Shown: positions 7,163 through 16,575 of the stretch, one piece after another
Layout of the letters: each line of letters starts with the position of its first letter
Position numbering within the stretch: the first letter of the stretch is position 1
From: Herbiconiux sp. A18JL235
GTDB lineage: Bacteria > Actinomycetota > Actinomycetes > Actinomycetales > Microbacteriaceae
Direction: 5' to 3'
Length of the DNA stretch: 64,000 nt
NCBI RefSeq assembly: GCF_040939305.1
Contig: NZ_CP162511.1
Location: 3,844,001-3,908,000, forward strand
The notes under the pieces: generated by a model
The model's database searches: none
Told to the model about the DNA's origin: nothing
Seen by the model: the letters and a program-made list of their open reading frames with translations, nothing else
Position numbers and translations under genes: made by a program

Positions 7163-9660
7163 GCCCGTCGAACCTCCGCGTCGAGCACACGGTCGAGCCC
7201 GTCGGCGTCGATGTGTCCCCCCGCTTCTCCTGGTACGGCTCCGGCGCCTGGCGTCTCGATGTCGCCGGGCCGGGCGGCCCGCTGTGGTCGGCATCGGGAA
7301 CCGGGCGGCCGGCCCCGGAGGTCGAGTACGACGGCCCCGCCCTGTCACCGCTCACCCGCTACCGGTGGAGCGTCACCACGAACGGCTCGAGCACCTCCTC
7401 GGCCTTCGTCACCGGCGTGCTCGACGGAGACTGGCGCGGTGCGCGCTTCGTGGGCCACGCGCATCCGTCGGGGGCCGCTCCTCTGCTGCGGCGGGAGTTC
7501 ACCGCGCCGACCTCGGTCGCCGAGGCCTACCTCGTCGTCGCCGCCGGCGGGTACGCCCGCGTGGCGATCGACGGAACCCTGGTCGAGCCCTCGGTGCTGA
7601 GCCCCGGGTTCACCGACTACGACGTCACGGCGCAGTACACGGTCACCGACGTCACCCCACTCCTCGCCGCCGGTCGACGGCACGCCATCGGGCTCGAGCT
7701 CGGTCGCGGCTTCTACGGCATGGCCGCTCCGAACACCTGGAACTGGGAGACCGCCCCCTGGCACGCCGAGCCCTCCGCCCGCCTGCTGCTCGTCATTCGC
7801 GACGAGCAAGGTGCCGAGCACGTCGTGACGACGGATGCGTCGTGGCGCGCCATCGACGGACCGACGCGGTACGACGACCTGCACGGCGGCGAAGACCACG
7901 ACGCCCGACGCGAACCGCCCGGCTGGGACGCCCCCGGGTTCGACGACCACGACTGGGACACTGCCTGGATCGTGGCCGGCCCGCGCGGCCGGCCGGTGCA
8001 CCAGCGCCAACCCGCCGTCGAGGTGGCGGAGCGCTTCGACCCCGACTCGATCGTCGAGATCGCGCCGGGCCGCTGGGTGCTCGCCTTCCCGCGCGTCATC
8101 GCGGGCTGGCTCGAGATCGAGGCGGAGGGAGCTGCCGGGGAGGTGATCGAACTGCGGCACGGCGAGCGGCTGCGCTCCGACGGCAGTGTCGACACCGACG
8201 ACCCCCTCGGCTACTTCGCCGGCCGCTTCCAGCTCGACCGGGTCGTGCTCGCCGGCGCCCCGGTCTCCTGGCGACCGCGGTTCGTCTACCACGGCTTCCA
8301 GTACGCGGAGGTGCGGGCGGCCCGGCTGCCGCGGGTGCGCGCCGCCCTCGTGCACACCCGCGCGCCGCGCACCGGCTCGTTCGGGTGCGACGACGCGCTC
8401 CTTGAGACCGTCCACGAACTCACGGCGCGCACCGTGCTGAACAACCTGCACGGCATCCCGACCGACACCCCGATGCTGGAGAAGAACGGCTGGACGGGCG
8501 ACGGCATGGTGGGCGCCCGGCTCATGCTGCAGAACCTCGACGTGCACGAGCTCCTCGCCAAGTGGTGCGCCGACATCGCCGCGTCTCGCCACGGCTCGGG
8601 GGCGCCGACCGTGCTCGCACCCGACGGCGGCTGGACGATGGACTGGTCGCCCGCCCCCACCTGGCACGCCGCCCTCGTGCTCATCCCGTGGGAGCTGTGG
8701 ATGCAGCGGGGCGACCGCCGCGTGCTCGTCGACCTCTGGGCCGATGCGAGCGACTACCTGCGCTTCGAGCTGGCCCGCACCGTCGACGGCATCGCCGACA
8801 CCACCCTGGGCGACTGGGTGAGCCCCGAGACGTCGGCGGGGGGTGGCAACGCCCCAGAAGACACCCGCATCGCCGCCACCGCGTTCCTCGTGGCGATGCT
8901 CGACGTGCTCGCCGAGTGGGCGACGGAGCTCGGCGAGCCCGCCGGGGAGTGGCGCGACGCGGCGGCCCGCTCCCGCGCCGCCTTCGTCGCCCGGTTCGTG
9001 CGCGACGGCATCGTGGCGGGCGACGGCGACGAGGGCTTCCGGCAGGCCCACGGCGTGCTCGCCCTCGCCTTCGACCTGCTGCCCGAGCCGCTCCGCCAGG
9101 GCGTCGCCGACAGCGTCGCCGCCGACGTACGCGCCCGCGGCGACCACCTCTCGACGGGTGCGCTCGCCACGAAGCACCTCCTGCCGCAGCTCACCCGCTT
9201 CGGCCACGCGGATGCCGCGCTCGCCGTCGCGAGGCAGACCACGTTCCCGAGCTGGGGGTTCTGGGTGGCCCAGGGCGCCACCTCGCTCTGGGAGCACTGG
9301 AAGCCCGAGTCGCGCTCACGCGGCCACTACTTCCTCGGCACGGTCGACGACTGGCTGTTCGCCGAGGTGGCCGGGCTCTCCCCGCTCGCACCCGGATGGC
9401 GCCGGGCGCTCATCGCACCGCGCGTTCTCGAGGTGGGGGGCGCATCCGCGTCGGTGGAGACCCCGTACGGCACACTCGCCGTGCGGTGGGCGGTGGGCGA
9501 CGACGGGCATGTCGAGCTCGACGCCACCGTGCCCGAGGGCGTCACCGCCACGCTGTGCCTGCCCGGCACCGAGAGGGAGCTCGCCTCGGGCAGGCACGGC
9601 GTGAGGTCTCACCAGGCGGTGTACCCGCCGTCGACGGTGACGATCGAACCGGTGATGTAG
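7159..9660 (+). CDS. Alpha-L-rhamnosidase (GH78)
   Basis: This 833-residue enzyme removes terminal alpha-L-rhamnose from glycosides; it lacks a signal peptide, so it acts inside the cell. Domains in order are an Ig/fibronectin-like N-terminus (1-95), beta-sandwich domains with [10 protein letters not shown] and the [18 protein letters not shown] motifs (100-400), the (alpha/alpha)6 barrel (405-735), and a C-terminal beta-domain. Glu441 in [10 protein letters not shown] is the expected general acid and Glu712 in GATSLWEHW the expected base. It is coupled to the upstream gene by a GTGA overlap. Its last 17 codons run antisense through the end of the convergent SDR gene and look like a C-terminal extension past the usual end (SGRHG). 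Confidence 0.92.
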   Translation: MSPSNLRVEHTVEPVGVDVSPRFSWYGSGAWRLDVAGPGGPLWSASGTGRPAPEVEYDGPALSPLTRYRWSVTTNGSSTSSAFVTGVLDGDWRGARFVGHAHPSGAAPLLRREFTAPTSVAEAYLVVAAGGYARVAIDGTLVEPSVLSPGFTDYDVTAQYTVTDVTPLLAAGRRHAIGLELGRGFYGMAAPNTWNWETAPWHAEPSARLLLVIRDEQGAEHVVTTDASWRAIDGPTRYDDLHGGEDHDARREPPGWDAPGFDDHDWDTAWIVAGPRGRPVHQRQPAVEVAERFDPDSIVEIAPGRWVLAFPRVIAGWLEIEAEGAAGEVIELRHGERLRSDGSVDTDDPLGYFAGRFQLDRVVLAGAPVSWRPRFVYHGFQYAEVRAARLPRVRAALVHTRAPRTGSFGCDDALLETVHELTARTVLNNLHGIPTDTPMLEKNGWTGDGMVGARLMLQNLDVHELLAKWCADIAASRHGSGAPTVLAPDGGWTMDWSPAPTWHAALVLIPWELWMQRGDRRVLVDLWADASDYLRFELARTVDGIADTTLGDWVSPETSAGGGNAPEDTRIAATAFLVAMLDVLAEWATELGEPAGEWRDAAARSRAAFVARFVRDGIVAGDGDEGFRQAHGVLALAFDLLPEPLRQGVADSVAADVRARGDHLSTGALATKHLLPQLTRFGHADAALAVARQTTFPSWGFWVAQGATSLWEHWKPESRSRGHYFLGTVDDWLFAEVAGLSPLAPGWRRALIAPRVLEVGGASASVETPYGTLAVRWAVGDDGHVELDATVPEGVTATLCLPGTERELASGRHGVRSHQAVYPPSTVTIEPVM

Positions 9661-10367
9661 GAGGCGGCGTCGGAGGCCAGGAAGGCGACCAGCGACGCCA
9701 CCTCCTCGGGCCGGCCGAGCCGCCCGAGGGGGGTGCGCCGCTCCCAGTCGGCCCACCACTCCTCGGGCACGCCGTCTTTGGTGAGATCGGTGCCGATGTA
9801 ACCGGGCGCCACCGCGTTGATGCGCACTCCCGCCTCGGCGAACTCGATGGCGAGACTCTTCACGGCGAGGTGCACCGCACCCTTCGAGGCGTTGTAGGCG
9901 GCCTGCCGCTGGGGGGCGTTGGCGATCTCGCCCGACATCGAGCCGATGGCGACGATCGCCGACCCGGCGCTCATGTGACGGAGCGCCTCACGGGCGCACA
10001 GGAAGGTTCCCGTGGCGTTGACGTCGAGCACCCGGCGCCACGCCTCGACGTCGAGCTCGAGCGAGGGCGTGTGGTCGGCGATGCCCGCCGAGGTGACGAG
10101 CAGGTCGAGCCTGCCGAACTCCTCGGCGACGGCGGCCATCGCGGCGGCGACGGCCTCGGCGTCGGTGACGTCGAGATGCCGGTAGTGCACCCCGGGGCCC
10201 TCGGTGAAGGCGGCAGCAGCCGCCGTGCCGAGTTCGTCGAGCACGTCGACGATCACGACGCGCGCGCCGAACTCGTGCAGTGCCGTGACGATCGCGTGGC
10301 CGATGCCGCGCGACCCCCCGGTCACTACGGCGACCCGCCCTTCGAAACCCAGCAGCTCGCGATACAT
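9609..10367 (-). CDS. SDR-family NAD(P)-dependent oxidoreductase
   Basis: This is a 252-residue classical short-chain dehydrogenase. The cofactor motif TGGSRGIG is at residues 16-23. SAG replaces the usual NAG at [11 protein letters not shown], the catalytic triad is carried by the SMSG serine and YNASK, and a C-terminal [17 protein letters not shown] completes the fold. Enzymes of this type oxidise sugar or polyol hydroxyls. Placed next to rhamnosidase, aldolase and lactonase genes, it could oxidise the released sugar to its lactone (inference). Its start lies 27 bp from a perfect operator shared with the divergent regulator gene. Its last 52 bp overlap the convergent GH78 gene. Confidence 0.88.
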   Translation of the reverse strand: MYRELLGFEGRVAVVTGGSRGIGHAIVTALHEFGARVVIVDVLDELGTAAAAAFTEGPGVHYRHLDVTDAEAVAAAMAAVAEEFGRLDLLVTSAGIADHTPSLELDVEAWRRVLDVNATGTFLCAREALRHMSAGSAIVAIGSMSGEIANAPQRQAAYNASKGAVHLAVKSLAIEFAEAGVRINAVAPGYIGTDLTKDGVPEEWWADWERRTPLGRLGRPEEVASLVAFLASDAASYITGSIVTVDGGYTAW

Positions 10368-10377
10368 GTGCGCCTCC

Positions 10378-10406
10378 TTGCGTCGATGTCACTTTGTAGT
10401 GATACT
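10378..10406 (+). promoter_or_regulatory. Sigma70-type promoter of the rpiR-like regulator gene
   Basis: TTGCGT (10378-10383) and GATACT (10401-10406) are separated by 17 bp, an acceptable -35/-10 pair. The -10 element lies inside the palindromic operator, which would give simple autorepression. Transcription from here would start near 10413, so translation would have to begin at GTG 10454 rather than at the ATG at 10421, which has no Shine-Dalgarno sequence. Confidence 0.5.
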
Positions 10407-10409
10407 ACA
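10395..10409. promoter_or_regulatory. Palindromic operator, RpiR-type, between SDR and regulator genes
   Basis: TGTAGTGATACTACA is an exact TGTAG-N5-CTACA palindrome in the 86-bp divergent region. Unlike the other three divergent regions, only one copy is present here, consistent with autoregulation of the adjacent regulator. Confidence 0.78.
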
Positions 10410-10453
10410 TACCGTAGCGGATGCCCCTTGCCGCTCGAAAGAAGGAGACGCCG

Positions 10454-11362
10454 GTGTCTGTTGCCGAACCCCTCGACCCGCCCGCGCACGGCGCGACCGA
10501 CACGCTCCTCGAGCGCATCACGCGCCATCTGCCTGAGCTCCGCCGGTCGGAGGCCAAGGTGGCCCAGCTCGTGCTCGGCGACCCGAACGGCGCCCTGCAG
10601 TACACGATGGCCGGTCTCGCCGAGGCGGCCGAGGTGAGCGAGCCGACGGTCATGCGCTTCTGCTCCTCGATCGGCTGCGAGGGCTTCCAGGACTTCAAGA
10701 TCCAGCTCGCCCAGACGCTGGCCCTCGGCCTCCCCGTCACCCACTCGTCGATCGCCGCCACCGACTCGAGCGCCGACATCGCCGAGAAGATCTTCGACCA
10801 CACCATCTCGAGCCTCGACCGCGCCCGGCGCAACCTCGACCCGGCCGCCATCGAGAACGCGACGGCGACGCTGCTCGATGCGAGCGACATCCTCTTCATC
10901 GGGTTCGGCGCGAGCGGCATCATCGCCAAAGACGCCCAGCAGAAGTTCCCGCTGTTCGGTGTGCCCTGCCAGGCGCCCGAGGACTTCCACCAGCAGTTCA
11001 TCGCCGCCACCATGAGCGGCCCGAAGAGCGTGGTCGTGGCCATCTCGAACACCGGTCACACCGAGCAGACGCTCACCGTCGCCGACGCCGCCAAGCGGGC
11101 CGGCGCCCGGGTCATCTCGCTCACCGGCCGCCCCAGCGCCCTCTCCGAGCTCGCCGACGTGCCGCTCGTCGTGCGCACCTTCGAGGACACCGACGTCTAC
11201 ACCCCGAGCACCAGCCGCATCGCCGGGCTCGTGGTGGTCGACGTGCTCGCCACAGCGGTGGCGCTGCGCCGGCCGCCCGAGCACAACGCCGCGGTGCGCC
11301 GCATGAAGAGCGAGCTGGCCCGGATGCGCCAGGCCCCGCCGGCAGAGGGCTCCGGCTCATGA
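10454..11362 (+). CDS. RpiR/HexR-family transcriptional regulator (HTH plus SIS domain)
   Basis: This is a 302-residue regulator. An N-terminal HTH_6 domain (RRSEAKVAQLVLGDP...MAGLAEAAEVSEPTVMRFCSSIGCEGFQDFKI) is followed by a SIS phosphosugar-binding domain (ILFIGFGASGIIAKDAQQKF...VVVAISNTGHTEQTLTVADAAKRAGARVISLTG). Known RpiR/HexR proteins bind TGTA-type palindromes and respond to phosphosugars such as KDPG. The recurrent TGTAG-N5-CTACA sites around this gene therefore make it the probable regulator of the whole region. I prefer GTG 10454 (GAAGGAG 6 bases upstream) over the upstream ATG. The stop overlaps the next ATG (ATGA), so it is cotranscribed with the catabolic genes. Confidence 0.9.
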   Translation: MSVAEPLDPPAHGATDTLLERITRHLPELRRSEAKVAQLVLGDPNGALQYTMAGLAEAAEVSEPTVMRFCSSIGCEGFQDFKIQLAQTLALGLPVTHSSIAATDSSADIAEKIFDHTISSLDRARRNLDPAAIENATATLLDASDILFIGFGASGIIAKDAQQKFPLFGVPCQAPEDFHQQFIAATMSGPKSVVVAISNTGHTEQTLTVADAAKRAGARVISLTGRPSALSELADVPLVVRTFEDTDVYTPSTSRIAGLVVVDVLATAVALRRPPEHNAAVRRMKSELARMRQAPPAEGSGS

Positions 11363-12312
11363 GCGGTGCGGTTCTCGTGACCTCGCGGTCGTTCGGTGCC
11401 GGGCGCCTCGATCTCGCCGCGCGGGTGGCCGAGCACGGCTACCGCATCGTGCGGGCCTCGCCCTCGCACGACACCGCCGAGCTGGCACCGCTGCTCGAAG
11501 ACGCCGTCGGCTGGATCGCCGGCACGGGCCCGGTGACCGAGGAGCACCTCTCCGTCGCACCGTCGCTCCGGGTGGTGGCCCGCTACGGGGTCGGAGTCGA
11601 CCGCGTCGACCTCGCCGCCGCCGCTGCGCACGGCGTGGTGGTGACGAACACCCCCGGCGCGAACAGCTCCGCCGTGGTGGAGCACACGATGGCGCTGCTG
11701 CTCTCAGCTCTTCGCGGCATCCCCGCCGCCGACCGGCGCGTGCGACAAGGCGACTGGGGCGGCTGGCGCACCCGGGAGCTCTCCGCCCTCGCAGTGGGCG
11801 TCGTGGGGCTCGGCCGCATCGGCCGCGGCGTCGTCGACCGCCTCCGCGCCTTCGGGCCCACCCTCTCCGGCGCCGACCCCTTCGTCCCCGACGACGACCC
11901 GCTGTGGCGAGGGCTCCGCCGCACCAGCGCCGCAGCCCTCGCCGCGGAGGCCGACGTGGTGTCGCTGCACGCGCCGGGCGGCGCCACCATCGTCGACGAG
12001 GAGTGGCTCGCAGCCTCCGACCGCGCCGTCATCGTCGTGAACACCGCGCGCGCCGACCTGGTCGACGAGGAGGCGCTCGCCTCGGCGCTGCGCTCGGGCC
12101 GGGTGGTGGCATACGCCGCCGACACGCTGGCCACCGAGAACCACGGCTCGGGCGCCTCCCCGCTCCTCGCCGACGACCTGGCCGACCGCGTCACGATCAC
12201 CCCGCACCTCGCCGCCCAGACGGTGGAGGGTGTCGACGGCATGGGCGGCATGGCCGTCGAGAACCTGCTCGCCGTGCTCGCCGGCGAAACCCCGCCGAAC
12301 CCCGTGTCCTGA
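11359..12312 (+). CDS. D-isomer-specific 2-hydroxyacid dehydrogenase
   Basis: This is a 317-residue enzyme of the phosphoglycerate dehydrogenase-like superfamily. The Rossmann motif is VGLGRIGRGV; the substrate arginine lies in VVNTARADLVDEEAL, the acidic partner in ADTLATENHG, and the catalytic histidine in ITPHLAAQT. It would interconvert a 2-oxo acid and a D-2-hydroxy acid with NAD(P). It sits between the regulator and a KDPG-type aldolase, so a 2-keto-3-deoxy sugar acid or a derived 2-oxo acid is the likely substrate. ATGA overlap with the regulator gene fixes the start. Confidence 0.85.
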   Translation: MSGAVLVTSRSFGAGRLDLAARVAEHGYRIVRASPSHDTAELAPLLEDAVGWIAGTGPVTEEHLSVAPSLRVVARYGVGVDRVDLAAAAAHGVVVTNTPGANSSAVVEHTMALLLSALRGIPAADRRVRQGDWGGWRTRELSALAVGVVGLGRIGRGVVDRLRAFGPTLSGADPFVPDDDPLWRGLRRTSAAALAAEADVVSLHAPGGATIVDEEWLAASDRAVIVVNTARADLVDEEALASALRSGRVVAYAADTLATENHGSGASPLLADDLADRVTITPHLAAQTVEGVDGMGGMAVENLLAVLAGETPPNPVS

Positions 12313-12384
12313 CGACGGTGCCGCGCGCCCGGCACGGTCGCGCTCCCGATTTCCACCCCGTCCGATCCCCTCGAGGAGAACCCC

Positions 12385-13038
12385 ATGACCGCCACCCCCC
12401 TCATCGACCGTTCCCGCACCGTCGACGCCCTCCGCGCCACCAGGCTCGTCGCCGTGGTGAGGGCCTCGGATGCGGCGAGCGCCGTGCGGGGCGTCGACGC
12501 CCTGGTCGCGGGCGGAGTGCGCGGAATCGAGATCACCTTCACCACCCCGGGGGCGACGGAGGCGATCGCCGAGATCGCGCGCCGCCACGGCGACGACGTC
12601 GTGCTGGGCGCCGGAACGGTGACCCGGCCCGAGCAGGCGGGTGAGGCCGTCGAGGCGGGCGCGACCTTCCTCGTCTCGCCGGGGACGCATCCATCGCTCA
12701 CCCCCGCCCTGCGCGACACGGGCGCCGCCCTGCTGCTCGGGGCCCTCAGCCCGAGCGACGTGCTGGCGGCACTGGCCGAAGGCGCCGACGTGGTGAAGCT
12801 GTTCCCCGCGTCGCTCGGCGGGCCCGCCTACCTGCGCTCGCTGCGCGGCCCTTTCCCCGAGGTCGACTTCTGCCCGACCGGAGGGGTCACCCCCGAGACG
12901 ATCCCCGCCTGGCTCGACGCCGGAGCCGTCGCGCTTGGCGCCGGGAGCGAGTTGTGCTCACGGGCGAGCCTCGACGCCGGCGACTGGGCGGGCATCACCG
13001 AGACCGCACGCCGCTTCGTCGCCGCGCTGCCGCGGTGA
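12385..13038 (+). CDS. KDPG/KHG-type class I aldolase
   Basis: This is a 217-residue aldolase of the 2-dehydro-3-deoxyphosphogluconate / 4-hydroxy-2-oxoglutarate family, about the usual length. Lys138 in VVKLFPAS is the Schiff-base lysine and Glu49 in GIEITFTTP the proton-transfer residue; the GAGTVT and PTGGV phosphate-site loops are present. It splits a 2-keto-3-deoxy (phospho)sugar acid into pyruvate plus an aldehyde. The 72-bp gap before it carries GAGGAG as ribosome site. The GTGA overlap downstream couples it to the lactonase-like gene. No sugar-acid dehydratase is found next to it. Confidence 0.9.
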   Translation: MTATPLIDRSRTVDALRATRLVAVVRASDAASAVRGVDALVAGGVRGIEITFTTPGATEAIAEIARRHGDDVVLGAGTVTRPEQAGEAVEAGATFLVSPGTHPSLTPALRDTGAALLLGALSPSDVLAALAEGADVVKLFPASLGGPAYLRSLRGPFPEVDFCPTGGVTPETIPAWLDAGAVALGAGSELCSRASLDAGDWAGITETARRFVAALPR

Positions 13039-13970
13039 TCGGGCGCATCCGCACGGTCACGGGCGACATCGACCCGGCCGAGCTCGGCCCCGCCGACTAC
13101 CACGAGCACCTCTTCCAGGTGTCGCCGCTGCTGCCGGGCGACGACCTCGACGACGAGGAGGCGAGCGGCGCCGAAGCGGCCTCACTGCTGCGTTCGGGGT
13201 TCACGGCGATGGTCGATGCGACGCCGCTCGGCCTCGGACGTCGGCCCGAGGCCCTCGCGCGCATCTCGCGGGCGACCGGCCTGCGGGTGGTGATGACGAC
13301 GGGCGTGCACCGCCGCGAGCACTACGCCACCGACTCCCCCTTGCTCGGCGCGGATGCGGGCACGCTCGCTGCCGCTTTCGTGCGCGACCTCGAACACGGT
13401 GCGCGCGAGGGGCTCGACCCCGAGCCCGATCGGAGCGCCCCGTGCGCGGGCCTGCTCAAGGCCGGCCTCGGGTACTGGCGCATCGACGCCGCGGCGGCGC
13501 GCTGCATCGAGGCGGTGGGCGTCGCGCACGCCGCCACCGGCGCCCCCGTCATGGTGCACCTCGAGCACGGGAGTGCGGCGCACGAGGCGCTCGATCTGCT
13601 CGGCTCGCACGGGGTGGCCGCCGACGCCGTCGCGCTCGCGCATGTCGACCGCAACCCCGATGCCGGGCTGCTCGGCGAACTCGCCGCGCGCGGCGCGTAC
13701 CTCGGCGTCGACGGCCCGGCGCGGCACCGCGAGTGGCCCGACTCCGTGATCGTCGGGCTCATCGACGATCTCGTGCGGGCGGGGCACGGCGACCGCGTGC
13801 TGCTCGGCGGCGACGTGGCGCGCGCCTCCCGCTACCGCGCCTACGGCGGGCTGCCCGGCCTCGCCTACCTCGGCGAGCGCTTCCTGCCGCGGGTCGTCGC
13901 GGCCGTGGGCGCCGAGGCCGCCGCCGGCATCACGACGGCGAACCCGGCGCGCTGGCTCAGCTGGCGCTGA
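13035..13970 (+). CDS. Phosphotriesterase-family metal-dependent lactonase/hydrolase
   Basis: This is a 311-residue amidohydrolase-superfamily protein starting at GTG 13035, which overlaps the aldolase stop. All metal ligands of the family are present: His23 and His25 in YHEHLF, bridging Lys142 in LLKAGLG, His175 in VMVHLEHG, His203 in ALAHVDRN and Asp260 in LLGGDVAR. Several bacterial relatives are sugar-lactone hydrolases, which would suit a pathway with an upstream sugar dehydrogenase and a downstream keto-acid aldolase; this role is inferred. Its last 14 bp overlap the end of the convergent beta-mannosidase gene. Confidence 0.82.
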   Translation: MIGRIRTVTGDIDPAELGPADYHEHLFQVSPLLPGDDLDDEEASGAEAASLLRSGFTAMVDATPLGLGRRPEALARISRATGLRVVMTTGVHRREHYATDSPLLGADAGTLAAAFVRDLEHGAREGLDPEPDRSAPCAGLLKAGLGYWRIDAAAARCIEAVGVAHAATGAPVMVHLEHGSAAHEALDLLGSHGVAADAVALAHVDRNPDAGLLGELAARGAYLGVDGPARHREWPDSVIVGLIDDLVRAGHGDRVLLGGDVARASRYRAYGGLPGLAYLGERFLPRVVAAVGAEAAAGITTANPARWLSWR

Positions 13971-16479
13971 AGCGCATCCGCTCGCCCTCCCGGGCAGCCG
14001 GCGCCCCGCCGCCCACCACCGCAGTCCGCGGCGGAACCAGGTCGTTGGCGCTGCGCACGACGGTCTCGTGGAGGAAAGCGAGCGGATCGAGCCCCTCGGG
14101 TGCCTGAACGGCGAACTCGACGGTCTCCCCCGGGAGCAGGGTCACGAGCGCGGTGTCGACCCTGGCATCGGGATGCACGCGGTCGACCAGCAGCGTGAGG
14201 TCTTTGAGCACCTCGGTGGCCGTCACCGTGACGCGGTAGTCGCCCCCGCCCGCCTCCACCGCCGAGGCGCGGTAGGGGCGCCTCGCGACGAGCAGCTCGG
14301 GGTCTTCGGCGAACCACCTCAGCGCCCGCTCGCCCGTGCCGAGCTCGGCCACCACGAGCTCGTGGCGCGGGTCTCCGGGCAGTGCGATCTCGGGCGGCAG
14401 CGGGAGCGTGAGGCTCTCGCGGGCCGGAACCCGCAGGGTCAGCTCCGTGCGCGCGAGCTCCTCCCCCGAGAGCGTGAGGCGGCGGAGCACGGCGGTGGTC
14501 TGCCACGCCTCCGCCGCATCGTCGTGAAGCGCGAGCACGAGACCGCTGGGGCGCGGCTGAACCGTGACCAGGCGGTCGGCGAACACCCGGCGCATCGCGT
14601 GCCAGAGCGGCTTGCGATGCCCCAGCGAGTCGACCGCCGCCCACGAGATCACCGGCCAGCAGTCGTTCAGCTGCCAGACGATCGACCCGTGGTTGAGCGG
14701 ATGCAGCGACCTGAAGTGCTCGATGCCGAAAGCGACCGCCCGCGCCTGGTTGAGCTGCGTCGCCCAGTGCCAGTCGTCCATCGAGTCCCAGCGCGCGATG
14801 TGCGCGCCGAGCCCGCGCTCGAGCTTGGCGTTGCCTTCCCTCGCCTTCTGGTGCACGAGCATCGTCGGGCCGAACGGATCGGCAGGCTCGTCGTGCACCA
14901 CCGAGAACAGCGTCGACCAGGCCGGCGGGCCTTGGAACCCGAACTCCGAGACGAACCGCGGCCGGTACGAGCGATAGCTCTCGTAGTCGACCTTGTTCCA
15001 GACGTCCCAGATGTGGGTGGTGCCGTGCGCCGGGTCGTTCGGGTGCACGTAGTGGCTGAACCCGTACGGGCTCCCGGCCGAGTAGGGCGTGCCGGGCGCG
15101 AGCTCGGCGACGATGGCCGGGAACAGCTCCTGGTAGTACCCCTCGCCCCAGGTCATGCCGGCGAGGCGGGCCCGCCACTCCCAGTCGACGTAGCCCCAGA
15201 GGTTCTCGTTGCCCCCGTTCCACAGCACGAGACTCGGATGCGCGGTGAGCCTCGCCACCGCCTCCCGCGCCTCGGCGGCGAACTCGTCCCACAGCTCCGC
15301 GTCTTCGCTGTAGGCCGCGCAGGCGAGCAGGAAGTCCTGCCAGACGAGCATCCCCTGCTCGTCGGCGAGGTCGTAGAACTCCTCCGACTCGTAGATGCCG
15401 CCGCCCCACACCCGCAGCAGGTTCATCCCGGCCTCCGTCGCATCGTCGAAGCGGGCGGCGAGGCTGTCGCGGGTGGAGCGGGAGAAGAAGGTGTCGTCGG
15501 GAATCCAGTTGGCCCCGCGCACGTACACCGCCTCGCCGTTCACCCGGAGCGAGAAGGCGCTGCCCTCGTGGTCGGGCGAGGTGTCGAGCTCCACCGAGCG
15601 GAAGCCGATGCGGCGAGCCCAGCTGTCGCCGCCCGCGGTGACGACGAGCTCATAGCGCGGCTGCTCGCCGTGGCCGCGCGGCCACCACAGCTCGGCGTGC
15701 GGAACGGCGAGGTCGAGCACAGCCGTCGTCGCCCCGGCGGGCAGCACGGCACACGCCTGCACCCCGGCGACTTCGGCTGTGAGCTCCAGCTCGGCCCGCT
15801 GAGCGGCTGCCGCCCGCTCGACGTCGACATGCACGGCCACCCCGCGGCCGACGCTCGCGCGCCCACCCCGCACGATCGGCCGCACCGCCGCGATGCGTGC
15901 CCCGCTCCACGACTCGAGCCCGATGCGCCGCCAGATGCCCGCCGTGACGAGTGCGGGGCCCCAGTCCCAGCCGAAGTTGCAGGCCGTCTTGCGGATGGCG
16001 TTGAACGGATGCACGTACGAGTGCGGTCGCACCCCCAGCACCCGCTCGCGCTCCTCCGCGTGATCGAGCGCCGACTCGAAGACCACCTCGAGCTCGTTGC
16101 CGCCCTCGCGAAGCAGCTGCCGCACGTCCCAGCGCCAGGAGCGGTGCTGATTGCGGGTGGTCGCGACGGTGGTGCCGTTCAGCACGACCGTCGCCACGGT
16201 GTCGAGGCCGTCGGCGACCAGATCGACCCGCTCAGACCCGTCGTCGACCCAGGTGAAGGCGGTGCGGTACCCCCACGTGCACCGGCCGATCCACGCCAGC
16301 AGTGACTCGTTGTCGTCGACGTAGGGGTCGGGAATCAGCTCAGCCGCCAGCAGGTCGGTGTGCACGACGCCGGGAACCCTCGCGGTGATGCCGTCGGCGA
16401 GAGTGCGGTGGAGCGATTCCGGCACGGGGCCTGCCAGCGCGTGAACTGTCCAGTCGGCGGCGAGCGGAACGAAAGTCAT
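13957..16479 (-). CDS. Beta-mannosidase (GH2)
   Basis: This 840-residue intracellular exo-glycosidase releases beta-mannose from the non-reducing end. The N-terminal sugar-binding domain carries ITARVPGVVHTDLL and DNESLLAWIG, followed by the beta-mannosidase hallmark CNFGWDWGP. The barrel holds Glu425 in LWNGGNENLWG (acid/base) and Glu512 in FVSEFGFQGPP (nucleophile). A C-terminal beta-domain starts around 690. It is transcribed alone from a divergent region that carries one of the TGTAG-N5-CTACA operators 9 bp upstream of its start codon. Length and residues fit the family without gaps. Confidence 0.94.
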   Translation of the reverse strand: MTFVPLAADWTVHALAGPVPESLHRTLADGITARVPGVVHTDLLAAELIPDPYVDDNESLLAWIGRCTWGYRTAFTWVDDGSERVDLVADGLDTVATVVLNGTTVATTRNQHRSWRWDVRQLLREGGNELEVVFESALDHAEERERVLGVRPHSYVHPFNAIRKTACNFGWDWGPALVTAGIWRRIGLESWSGARIAAVRPIVRGGRASVGRGVAVHVDVERAAAAQRAELELTAEVAGVQACAVLPAGATTAVLDLAVPHAELWWPRGHGEQPRYELVVTAGGDSWARRIGFRSVELDTSPDHEGSAFSLRVNGEAVYVRGANWIPDDTFFSRSTRDSLAARFDDATEAGMNLLRVWGGGIYESEEFYDLADEQGMLVWQDFLLACAAYSEDAELWDEFAAEAREAVARLTAHPSLVLWNGGNENLWGYVDWEWRARLAGMTWGEGYYQELFPAIVAELAPGTPYSAGSPYGFSHYVHPNDPAHGTTHIWDVWNKVDYESYRSYRPRFVSEFGFQGPPAWSTLFSVVHDEPADPFGPTMLVHQKAREGNAKLERGLGAHIARWDSMDDWHWATQLNQARAVAFGIEHFRSLHPLNHGSIVWQLNDCWPVISWAAVDSLGHRKPLWHAMRRVFADRLVTVQPRPSGLVLALHDDAAEAWQTTAVLRRLTLSGEELARTELTLRVPARESLTLPLPPEIALPGDPRHELVVAELGTGERALRWFAEDPELLVARRPYRASAVEAGGGDYRVTVTATEVLKDLTLLVDRVHPDARVDTALVTLLPGETVEFAVQAPEGLDPLAFLHETVVRSANDLVPPRTAVVGGGAPAAREGERMRFSAS

Positions 16480-16487
16480 ACCTCAGA

Positions 16488-16502
16488 AGTAGCACAACTA
16501 CA
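16488..16502. promoter_or_regulatory. Palindromic operator, RpiR-type, before the beta-mannosidase gene
   Basis: AGTAGCACAACTACA matches TGTAG-N5-CTACA at 9 of 10 half-site positions. Its centre (16495) is 74 bp from the centre of the second site at 16562-16576, the same distance as in the 5.7-kb divergent region. Confidence 0.7.
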
Positions 16503-16546
16503 CATCTGCGTCGAAATATCGCCCCTCCCGTGGCCAGTGTTGGGAG

Positions 16547-16575
16547 TTGACCCCCACATCCTGTAGTCTTACTAC
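16547..16575 (+). promoter_or_regulatory. Probable promoter of the cupin isomerase-rbsD operon
   Basis: TTGACC (16547-16552) is followed after 17 bp by TACTAC (16570-16575), which lies in the right half of the operator. A repressor bound here would cover the -10 element. The transcript would begin about 40 nt before the ribosome site AGAGGAG of the gene at 16620. Confidence 0.5.

Noticed and set aside
10421..10453. ATG 10421 as start of the RpiR-family regulator
   Set aside because: It lacks a Shine-Dalgarno sequence and lies only 12 bp from the operator and about 8 bp from the predicted transcription start; GTG 10454 has GAAGGAG at good distance.
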